In this document: positions 1 through 6,071 of the stretch, piece after piece
How the letters are laid out: each line of letters opens with the position of its first letter
Numbering within the stretch: the first letter of the stretch is position 1
DNA from: Planctomycetota bacterium
Lineage (GTDB): Bacteria > Planctomycetota > Phycisphaerae > UBA1845 > UTPLA1
Assembly (NCBI GenBank): GCA_027295245.1
Contig: JAPULF010000135.1
Location: 1 to 7,708, forward strand
Length of the DNA stretch: 7,708 nt
Direction: 5' to 3'
Position numbers and translations under genes: made by a program
Notes under the pieces: generated by a model
What the model saw: only the letters and a program-made list of their open reading frames with translations
What the model was told of the DNA's origin: nothing
Database searches by the model: none

Positions 1-610
1 CGGCGGACTGCTGCCCCGACACGTAGTCGGCCTGGCCCTGTCCGTTGCAGTTGAAGATGGATACCACATTCGTCAATTTGTGGTCCACGATGAAATCGAG
101 GGCCTCCCAAATCTGGCCCTCGCGGGACTCTCCGTCGCCGATCAGCACGTAGATCCGGCGGTCGATGCCGCGTTGCCGGGCCCCGAGGGCCAACCCGGCC
201 CCGACGCTCAGTCCCTGTCCCAGCGAACCGGTGGCGGCGTCGAAGAACGGGAATCCTTCGCTCGGGTTGGGATGTCCGTCGAGCACGCTGTCCACCTCGC
301 GGAGCGAAGAGAGGTCATCCAAGGCGAGCGGCCGGCACTGCGATCGGTTCGGTCCCACGACCCCGCCCAGATCGGCATAGGCGGCGTAGACGGCGGGAAC
401 GGCATGGCCCTCCGAAAGCACCAACCGGTCACAGGCCGGATTCCACGGATCGGCCGGGTCCCATCGCATGCGGTCGTACATCAGGGTCACGGTCAGGTGC
501 ATGATCGACAGTGCGCTGGTGGGATGGCCCGAGCCCGCGGCGGTCGTCATTCGCAGGACTTCCTTACCCAATTCGATCGCCTTGGCGTTTACGATACTGG
601 TCAGTGACAT
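1..610 (-). CDS. tkt: Transketolase, N-terminal part (runs off the left edge)
   Basis: Transketolase moves two-carbon ketol units between sugar phosphates in the pentose phosphate or Calvin-type pathways, using thiamine diphosphate (ThDP) and a divalent metal, in the cytoplasm. Only the first 203 residues lie in the window, read leftward from an ATG at 610-608. Visible family motifs are SGHP with the invariant His28, LSEGHA with His69, GHPNP at 112-116, GSLGQG at 128-133 and the ThDP/metal motif GDGE (158-161, metal ligand Asp159) closing with Asn189. The stretch NGQGQAD just after resembles the animal-type enzyme more than the E. coli type, so a full protein of about 620 residues is expected. 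A split N-terminal subunit cannot be excluded because the C-terminal half is outside the window. The upstream AGAGAG is a weak ribosome site. It is divergent from murA. Confidence 0.93.
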   Translation of the reverse strand, partial: MSLTSIVNAKAIELGKEVLRMTTAAGSGHPTSALSIMHLTVTLMYDRMRWDPADPWNPACDRLVLSEGHAVPAVYAAYADLGGVVGPNRSQCRPLALDDLSSLREVDSVLDGHPNPSEGFPFFDAATGSLGQGLSVGAGLALGARQRGIDRRIYVLIGDGESREGQIWEALDFIVDHKLTNVVSIFNCNGQGQADYVSGQQSA

Positions 611-642
611 CTTAACTCTCTGTCTTGCAATGGGCCTTGATA

Positions 643-657
643 CGTTCATATTGAACG
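643..657. promoter_or_regulatory. Perfect 6-3-6 palindrome, possible operator upstream of transketolase
   Basis: CGTTCA-TAT-TGAACG is a perfect inverted repeat with a 3-base centre. It lies 32 bases upstream of the transketolase ATG in a divergent intergenic region, where a repressor or activator would typically bind. I see no good -35/-10 pair to anchor it, and the arms are short. It is a candidate operator only, with no regulator family assigned. Confidence 0.3.
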
Positions 658-810
658 GACCCCGAGGTACGCCGCGAGCCAATTCGGAGGCCCAACACTA
701 TTCAAACTATCGGGCGGAGGCAAGACACACCGGCAACGCGGAGGGCGGCAATCTATGATCCGTACGCGATGTGACTTGCGAACGGCAACAGATTGTGATA
801 TTCGGTCCAC

Positions 811-826
811 TGTGCATTGCGTCACA
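811..826. promoter_or_regulatory. CRP/FNR-family-like site TGTGC-N6-TCACA
   Basis: The sequence TGTGC-ATTGCG-TCACA differs by one base from the CRP consensus TGTGA-N6-TCACA. The symmetric core extends to CTGTG...CACAG at 810-827. It overlaps the -35 element of the candidate murA promoter, a position from which a bound protein would more likely repress than activate. A single chance match is quite possible. Confidence 0.25.
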
Positions 827-846
827 GAAACTGCAAGTGCTGATAG
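817..846 (+). promoter_or_regulatory. Candidate sigma70-type promoter of murA
   Basis: A -35-like TTGCGT (817-822) is followed after 18 bases by TGATAG (841-846). The latter is preceded by TGC, so it has the extended -10 form TGnTGATAG. Transcription would start near 853, leaving a leader of about 24 bases before the GTG start of murA. The call rests on pattern only. Confidence 0.35.
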
Positions 847-876
847 GGTCGAAATCTACATTGCGAGAACAATCAC

Positions 877-2142
877 GTGGACCAATTCCTGATTAACGGC
901 GGACAACGACTTCGCGGAAGCCTGACGGTCAACGGTTCGAAGAACGCGGCACTCCCGATCATGGCGGCGTCGATCCTGACCGAAGGCGAGACGGTTCTGA
1001 AAGGCGTTCCCAACCTGGATGACGTTCAGACCCTCTGCCACCTGCTGAAGCAACTCGGGGTCAACGCGACCCGAGATGCCGAGGGCGACCTGCGCCTCAA
1101 GGTCGAAGACGAAATGAACTGCCACGCGGAGTACGATCTCGTTCGCAGAATGCGGGCCAGTGTCTGCGTGATGGGGCCCCTGCTCGCCAAGCGGAGACAA
1201 GCCCGGGTGGCGTTGCCGGGGGGGTGCAACATCGGCGACCGTCCGGTGAATCTCCACCTCCAGGGTCTCAAGGCACTGGGGGCCGACGTGGAATTAGTGA
1301 GCGGCGATATTCACCTGAAGGCGAAGAAGCTGCGGGGCGCTGAAGTTTTTCTCGGCGGACCGTTCGGGTCCACCGTGCTGGGTACCGCGAACGTCATGAT
1401 GGCGGCCACGCTGGCGGAGGGGGCGACGGTCATCGAGGGAGCGGCGTGCGAGCCGGAAGTGATCGATCTGGCGGACTATCTCAACGCCTGCGGGGCCCGG
1501 ATCATCGGCCAGGGGACCACGCGGATCAAAATCGAGGGCGTGAGCGAACTTCACGGTAGCGAACATACGGTTATTCCGGACCGCATCGAGGCCGGAACGC
1601 TGATGATCGCCGTGGCTATTACGAATGGGGACGCGGTGATTTCCAACTGCCGGGTGGACCACTTGCTGGCGGTCGTGGATCGGCTGCGGGCGGTCGGCGT
1701 GATCGTCGAAAAAAAGGCAGACGGAACGCAGGTTTCGTCCTCCCGCAGGCTCGAGCCGATTACGGTAACTACGCAGCCCTATCCGGGTTTTCCGACAGAC
1801 CTTCAGGCCCAGATTATGGCCCTTCTCTGCCTGGCCGACGGCAACAGCATCATCACCGAGAAAATCTTTCCGGACCGGTTCGTCCATGTTGCCGAATTAA
1901 ACAGAATGGGCGCCAAGCTGCGAAAGGAAGGACCGGTCGTTCTCGTGGAAGGCGTGAAGCGCCTGGTGGGGGCCCCGGTCATGGCGAGCGACTTGCGGGC
2001 GTCGGCCGCCTTGGTCCTGGCCGCCTTGATCGCCAAGGGGCAAACCAGGATCTCTCGGGTCTACCACATCGATCGCGGCTACGAGTCGATCGAAAAGCGG
2101 CTCAACGCGGTTGGAGCCGATATCAAGCGCGTACAGGAATGA
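877..2142 (+). CDS. murA: UDP-N-acetylglucosamine 1-carboxyvinyltransferase MurA
   Basis: MurA transfers enolpyruvate from phosphoenolpyruvate to UDP-GlcNAc, the first committed step of peptidoglycan synthesis, in the cytoplasm. The 421-residue product matches the usual length (about 419). Active-site features are present: Lys22-Asn23 in NGSKNAALP, Arg93 in MRAS, the catalytic and fosfomycin-target Cys117 in LPGGCNIGDRPV, Asp308 in FPTDLQAQ, Asp372 in SDLRASA and Arg400 in RGYESIE. Because the Cys is retained, rather than the Asp of naturally resistant enzymes, fosfomycin sensitivity is expected at the target level. The start is GTG: the frame is closed by TAG at 844-846 and holds no ATG or TTG before 877. 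The ribosome site (GAGAAC) is weak. The stop codon overlaps the next gene's ATG (ATGA, 2139-2142), suggesting translational coupling. Confidence 0.97.
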   Translation: MDQFLINGGQRLRGSLTVNGSKNAALPIMAASILTEGETVLKGVPNLDDVQTLCHLLKQLGVNATRDAEGDLRLKVEDEMNCHAEYDLVRRMRASVCVMGPLLAKRRQARVALPGGCNIGDRPVNLHLQGLKALGADVELVSGDIHLKAKKLRGAEVFLGGPFGSTVLGTANVMMAATLAEGATVIEGAACEPEVIDLADYLNACGARIIGQGTTRIKIEGVSELHGSEHTVIPDRIEAGTLMIAVAITNGDAVISNCRVDHLLAVVDRLRAVGVIVEKKADGTQVSSSRRLEPITVTTQPYPGFPTDLQAQIMALLCLADGNSIITEKIFPDRFVHVAELNRMGAKLRKEGPVVLVEGVKRLVGAPVMASDLRASAALVLAALIAKGQTRISRVYHIDRGYESIEKRLNAVGADIKRVQE

Positions 2143-2249
2143 ACTGTCCTCGATGCCAATACCTGCTCTGGGAACTGAGGGACAACCGGTGTCCTGAGTG
2201 TGCCTTGCCGTTCGAGGCAACGGATTACGCGTTTCCTCCGGGGCCGTGA
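2139..2249 (+). CDS. 36-codon zinc-knuckle ORF, 5' part of the split gene
   Basis: In the frame of the murA-overlapping ATG, translation gives 36 residues starting MNCPRCQYLLWEL, with a second CPEC at 19-22 and the end FPPGP before TGA at 2247-2249. The two CxxC pairs are a plausible zinc ribbon. The TGA overlaps a GTG at 2246 (GTGA), from which the long downstream frame could be translated as a separate 245-residue protein. It is therefore either the true first segment of the frameshifted gene (favoured) or a tiny coupled gene of its own. Spacing from murA and the CxxC content argue that it is translated and not a chance frame. Confidence 0.5.
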   Translation: MNCPRCQYLLWELRDNRCPECALPFEATDYAFPPGP

Positions 2250-2983
2250 ACTTTGTCTGCCCCGATTGCGGCGAGTCCTACCTCGGAAACGACGACCGAG
2301 GATTGCCGGAGCCGCGTCGATTCGATTGCGTGTCGTGTGGTCGTCTTCTGGCCGCCGCGTGCATGCCGGTGCGGCCCATTCGGGACGGCGTCAGGGGCGT
2401 ACCCCTCCGAATCGGAACGCCTTGGGAACACCGCCGGCATGTGGGGTTCATTCGGGGGTTCGTCGATGGCGTGTCGAGGCTCGCTATCCAGCCCGGTGAG
2501 TATTTTCGGCAAAGCCAGAGCGGATGCCGATCGGGCGCGGCCGCGTTCAGCGTGATCTGTGCCTACGGGGCGACGGTTCTGTTGTTGCTCTTGCTGGTCT
2601 TGATGGGCGGACTTGGGCCCGCCGGGCTGCTTTCGAGTGCGAGTTGGCGAGTTGAGCTGCTGTTGTTCCTGTTCATCCTGGTCCCTGTGGGCCAGTTGAT
2701 GTGGAACTACTGCTACGGTCTCTTGATCCAAATGGTCTTGTTTTGCCTGGGTCGGCGGGGCTCCGAAACCGAACGATCGGTGCATGCGGTGGCGTATGGC
2801 AGTGCGGTATTGCCGGCCATGGTGCTGATGCCTCCGCTGGGGTTGTTGTGGTATGTATCCGTCGTGGCCAGCGGAGTGGAAAACCTGCACGGCACTTCTC
2901 GCGGTCAGGCCCTTCTTGCCACGCTCATCCCTTTCCTCGTGGCGGCGAACGTCTTGCTGGCGGCCTATTTCACGTTGGCCTGA
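2139..2983 (+). CDS. Two-zinc-ribbon, YIP1-like membrane protein; reading frame broken near 2240
   Basis: Read as one gene with a -1 shift at the GGGG run (2240-2243), this gives 281 residues. It starts at an ATG overlapping the murA stop (ATGA). The N-terminus carries four CxxC knuckles: Cys3/6 and Cys18/21 in the first frame, Cys41/44 and Cys64/67 in the second. A soluble stretch follows, including GFIRGFVDGV, then four or five hydrophobic segments at roughly 136-160, 171-205, 215-245 and 258-280. The motif VENLHGTSRGQALLATLIP near the end resembles the YIP1 domain. From memory, uninterrupted proteins of this layout occur in Planctomycetota, which makes a broken single gene the simplest reading. 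Without a shift, the long part could begin at the GTG at 2246, or less well at the GTG at 2198, whose extra residues look like shadow sequence. The molecular role is unknown; metal binding and an inner-membrane location are inferred. Confidence 0.75.
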
Positions 2984-2997
2984 CCGGCGGTCCGGTC
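2982..2997 (+). other. Six-base-pair GC hairpin at the end of the YIP1-like gene
   Basis: GACCGG-CGGT-CCGGTC is a perfect inverted repeat with a four-base loop that begins within the stop codon. No T-run follows, so it is not a standard intrinsic terminator. It might protect the 3' end of an upstream transcript or weakly attenuate read-through into the channel gene. In GC-rich DNA such stems also arise by chance. Confidence 0.25.
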
Positions 2998-2999
2998 GA

Positions 3000-3028
3000 T
3001 TGACGCCGCAGACTACCCTGAATAGCCT
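3000..3028 (+). promoter_or_regulatory. Candidate promoter of the ClC gene
   Basis: TTGACG (3000-3005, one base from the -35 consensus) is followed after 17 bases by TAGCCT (3023-3028), which keeps only the key T-A and final T of a -10 element. The predicted start near 3035 lies in the 65-base gap before the channel gene. The -10 is poor, so this is a weak call. Confidence 0.22.
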
Positions 3029-3048
3029 TTGATTCTCCTCGCTGCCAA

Positions 3049-5190
3049 ATGCGCGCAACGGAAGGCCGTTTCCTGTACATGCCCGATCTCACCGCCATCC
3101 TGTCGCGCCTCCCCAGACCGACGGCCCGATGGGTCCGGCTCTTTGGCCTGGGAGCCCTGGTGGGTGTCGTGGGCGGTCTGGCGGCCTACGGACTCGATCA
3201 GGGGCTGCATTTCGGCGCCAAGCACGTGGTCGGACGGATCCAGGAGGTGGATCCGGGCGGGGGCCAGGTGTTTCAATTCCACTGGGCCGTGCTCCTGCTG
3301 CCAGCGCTGGGTGGGCTCTTTTCGGGCTTGGTCTGTCTGGCTTTCCGACTGAAAGCCGGTCACGGCACGGACATCCTGTGCCGAGCCTTTCATCGCAATA
3401 TGGGCGAACTGCCGCTGAGGGGCCCCTTTGTCAAGGCCGTGGCTTCGGTCGGCGTCATCTCGTGCGGCGGTTCGGCCGGCCCGGAGGGTCCGACCGCCGC
3501 CTTGGGGGCGGCAATCGGCTCTACGTTCGGCAAGCTCTTCGGCCTGACACCCCGCGAACGGCGAACCTTGTTGGTGGCCGGATGCGGAGCGGGGATCGGC
3601 GCGATCTTTCGCTGTCCGATGGGCGGAGCGCTGTTTGCCGCGGGGGTTCTGTATCGCGAGCCCGAGTTCGAGTCGGAGGCGATCGTTCCGTCATTCGTGG
3701 CGTCCGTGATCGGCTATTCCACGTTCATGTCGCTTGTGGGGTTCGGTACCTATCCATTGCTCCTGCCGAACGCCGACGCGCTTACCTTCGCAACGGCGAT
3801 CGATCTGTTGCCCTATGCGGTCTTGGGCCCCTTGTGCGGGGCGGCGGCCATCTTTTTCAGCCTGTGTCTTTCCACGGTCGAAAAGCGGGTGTTGCCATGG
3901 TCTCGGCTGCCGCTCTGGATTGCGCCGGCGGTCGGCGGACTTGCAACGGGAGGTCTGGCCTGCGTTTTGCCGCAGGTCATGGACGGGCAATACGATTTCA
4001 TCCGCAACATCATGAGCGGCAAACTCTGGCTGGGCGATTCTTCCGTGAATTGGTGGTTTTGGGCAGGCATCTTCGGGCTGGTTGCACTCTTGAAATCCGT
4101 CGCCACCGCGTTCACGGTCGGAAGCGGGGCGTCCGGTGGAGTCCTGGGTCCCAGTCTGTTCATCGGCGGCGCTGTCGGAGCCTTCGTGGGGGCGGTCTGC
4201 CAGGCCCTGTTTCCCGATACATTCGACGAACAAGTGCGTCAGGCATTGATTCCCGTGGGGATGGCCGGCGTCCTGGCGGCGGCCATGCGAACGCCGATGG
4301 CCGCGATCGTGATGGTGACGGAAATGACGGGCAGTTACGGGTTGATCGTCCCCTTGATGCTTGTTTGTGTCAGCTCCTACGTTGTCGGCCGCCGATGGGG
4401 CCTCAACCACGAGCAGATCCGCAACGAAGCGGAATCACCGGCGCACGCCGGGGACGTGGTTGTCAATCTGCTCGAATCGCTGCGCGTCGACCAACTCATG
4501 CAGCGCCGTTGGCCCATGCATGCGCCGCCCGGCGCGACGCTTCCCCAACTCGTCGAAAAAATCCAGCCCGGGACGCGACCCGTTTTCGCCATCGTGGACG
4601 GGGATCGGTTGGTCGGGCTGGTTTCAGTGCCCGACATTCACCGGATCATCGAACAGCCGGGGATGGCCGCGGCGGTCATCGCGTCGGATATCATGTCTCA
4701 ACGGCTCGAAACCGTGGCCCCGGATGATGACGTGTATTCCGCGCTGACCGTGTTCAAGCGCGGGAATCACGACGTCCTGCCGGTGGTTTCGCGCGATCGG
4801 GGTGGATGCTGGCTGGGTATGCTTACGAGAGAAGCCGTTTTCGACCGGGTGCAGCGGCAGATTACGGAGACGCAGAAACTCGTGTTTCGGGAACACACCG
4901 GGCTGGCCGCGATCGAGCAGGAGGGCCAGTTGCAGCAGCTCGTGATGGGTGTGACGCCGATGCGTCGGGATATGATCCAGCGTTTGCTGGTTCCGCTTCA
5001 GGCCCTTAACCGTTCTCTGCGGGACTGCGATTTCCGGCGGCAATTCGGGGCTCAGGTCATTGCCATCGAGCAGCCCGACGGCACCATCCAATGTCCCCCT
5101 GACCTGGATGTGCCATTGCAAACCGACCAACGGTTGCTCGCGATCGTCTGGGACCGGTCCGAATCCGACCTGAGCGAGTCAAACAAGTGA
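3049..5190 (+). CDS. ClC-family chloride channel/transporter with CBS pair and TrkA_C tail
   Basis: This is an integral membrane anion channel or transporter of the ClC family, 713 residues from the ATG at 3049. The ClC core spans about 28-450. GHGTDIL (104-110) replaces the GSGIP of the E. coli type, GPEGP (144-148) holds the gating glutamate Glu146, and GSGASGGVLGPSLF (358-371) is the GxFxP region. The position equivalent to the internal proton glutamate (E. coli Glu203) is Val200, as in true channels. Two CBS repeats (about 480-535 and 547-605), usually adenine-nucleotide sensors, follow. The tail at about 625-705, with AQVIAIEQPDG and a late hydrophobic LLAIV strand, looks like a TrkA_C/RCK_C domain. 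The start is uncertain: no clear ribosome site precedes 3049, whereas GGAAGG (3060-3065) lies 13 bases before the Met11 ATG at 3079. dapB follows after 26 bases. Anion identity and channel versus exchanger mode are inferred only. Confidence 0.92.
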   Translation: MRATEGRFLYMPDLTAILSRLPRPTARWVRLFGLGALVGVVGGLAAYGLDQGLHFGAKHVVGRIQEVDPGGGQVFQFHWAVLLLPALGGLFSGLVCLAFRLKAGHGTDILCRAFHRNMGELPLRGPFVKAVASVGVISCGGSAGPEGPTAALGAAIGSTFGKLFGLTPRERRTLLVAGCGAGIGAIFRCPMGGALFAAGVLYREPEFESEAIVPSFVASVIGYSTFMSLVGFGTYPLLLPNADALTFATAIDLLPYAVLGPLCGAAAIFFSLCLSTVEKRVLPWSRLPLWIAPAVGGLATGGLACVLPQVMDGQYDFIRNIMSGKLWLGDSSVNWWFWAGIFGLVALLKSVATAFTVGSGASGGVLGPSLFIGGAVGAFVGAVCQALFPDTFDEQVRQALIPVGMAGVLAAAMRTPMAAIVMVTEMTGSYGLIVPLMLVCVSSYVVGRRWGLNHEQIRNEAESPAHAGDVVVNLLESLRVDQLMQRRWPMHAPPGATLPQLVEKIQPGTRPVFAIVDGDRLVGLVSVPDIHRIIEQPGMAAAVIASDIMSQRLETVAPDDDVYSALTVFKRGNHDVLPVVSRDRGGCWLGMLTREAVFDRVQRQITETQKLVFREHTGLAAIEQEGQLQQLVMGVTPMRRDMIQRLLVPLQALNRSLRDCDFRRQFGAQVIAIEQPDGTIQCPPDLDVPLQTDQRLLAIVWDRSESDLSESNK

Positions 5191-5204
5191 AGCACCCGTG
5201 ACAC

Positions 5205-5210
5205 AAGAGG
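5205..5210 (+). promoter_or_regulatory. Ribosome binding site of dapB
   Basis: AAGAGG, six bases before the ATG at 5217, is the clearest Shine-Dalgarno sequence in the window. It supports the start chosen for dapB. Most other genes here have weak or no such site. Confidence 0.65.
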
Positions 5211-5216
5211 TAGCCC

Positions 5217-6029
5217 ATGCCGATCAATCTCGCAGTATCCGGTGCAGCCGGGAAAATGGGCCGGCGCATCATCGCACTGGTCGACCAAGATGAGCAGGTC
5301 CGATGCGTTGCCGCCCTTGAACGCGAAGGGGCCCCCGAAATCGGAAAAGACGCGGGCGAAATCGCCGGGATCGACAGTCTTTCGATCGCGGTCTCGGATC
5401 GGGCGCCGTCAAACTTCGACGTGTTGATCGATTTCTCAACGCCCGCCGCCACGATGCATCAGCTCGCGCAATGCACTCGCATGTCCAGACCGATCGTCAT
5501 CGGCACGACCGGCCTGGACGAAGAGGCGATGAGGGGCATCGGCGCGGCCGGCGAATCGATTGCCGTTCTGCAGGCCCCGAACATGAGCGTAGGGGTCAAT
5601 GTGCTCTTGCGGACAGTACGCCGGCTGGCCGAGGTGCTGGATACTTCGTACGACGTGGAGATCTTCGAGGCACACCATCGGTTCAAGGTCGACGCACCCA
5701 GCGGAACCGCTCTCGCGCTTCGCGATGCCGTGATCGAAGGCAGGCGCTGTGCGGGCCACGACGATTCGCCGGTTGTTTATGGGCGTCACGGCGAGACCGG
5801 CCCACGACCACAAGGGGAAATCGCCGTTCACACGCTTCGCACCGGCGATACCGTTGGAGAGCACACGGTCTCGTTCGGGGGGCTGGGCGAATCGATCAAC
5901 GTCGGCCACGTGGCCCGCTCGCGCGATGTCTTCGCGGTCGGCGCCATCCGTGCGGCGAAATGGATCGTTGGAAAACCTCCGGGGCTCTACGACATGCAGG
6001 ATGTACTATTCGGCGACGAGGCCCCATAG
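5217..6029 (+). CDS. dapB: 4-hydroxy-tetrahydrodipicolinate reductase DapB
   Basis: DapB reduces 4-hydroxy-tetrahydrodipicolinate to tetrahydrodipicolinate with NAD(P)H, in the diaminopimelate/lysine pathway in the cytoplasm. The product has 270 residues (E. coli 273). The Rossmann loop GAAGKMG (9-15) opens the protein, and IDFSTP (71-76) and IGTTGL (95-100) follow. The signature EAHHRFKVDAPSGTA (151-165) holds the catalytic His153 and Lys157 and the substrate-binding SGT. The C-terminus GKPPGLYDMQDVLF is typical of the family. The ATG is supported by the AAGAGG site six bases upstream. It lies 26 bases behind the ClC stop and may be cotranscribed with it, with no functional link expected. 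It ends 42 bases from a convergent gene. Confidence 0.97.
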   Translation: MPINLAVSGAAGKMGRRIIALVDQDEQVRCVAALEREGAPEIGKDAGEIAGIDSLSIAVSDRAPSNFDVLIDFSTPAATMHQLAQCTRMSRPIVIGTTGLDEEAMRGIGAAGESIAVLQAPNMSVGVNVLLRTVRRLAEVLDTSYDVEIFEAHHRFKVDAPSGTALALRDAVIEGRRCAGHDDSPVVYGRHGETGPRPQGEIAVHTLRTGDTVGEHTVSFGGLGESINVGHVARSRDVFAVGAIRAAKWIVGKPPGLYDMQDVLFGDEAP

Positions 6030-6071
6030 CAGGGTATCGACTTGCCGGGTGTTTTCGCGGGGATTCCGGGT

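Noticed and set aside
2198..2245. GTG at 2198 as the true start of the YIP1-like protein
   Set aside because: The residues it adds (MCLAVRGNGLRVSSG) look like an alternative reading of the upstream CxxC frame, which carries the better protein signal. The frameshift or the GTG at 2246 explains the locus better.
2225..3058. A 277-codon minus-strand open frame opposite the YIP1-like gene
   Set aside because: Its product is Gln/Arg/His-rich without motifs, and the opposite strand carries zinc knuckles and membrane segments. It is a shadow frame.
3129..4727. A 532-codon open frame on the plus strand within the ClC gene
   Set aside because: It lies wholly within the strongly supported ClC frame, and its translation is Arg/Gly-rich with no family motif, as expected for an alternative frame of GC-rich coding DNA.
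6030..6071. Terminator between the convergent dapB and lipoprotein genes
   Set aside because: I found no stable stem followed by a T-run on either strand in this 42-base gap; only short direct CCGGG repeats are present.
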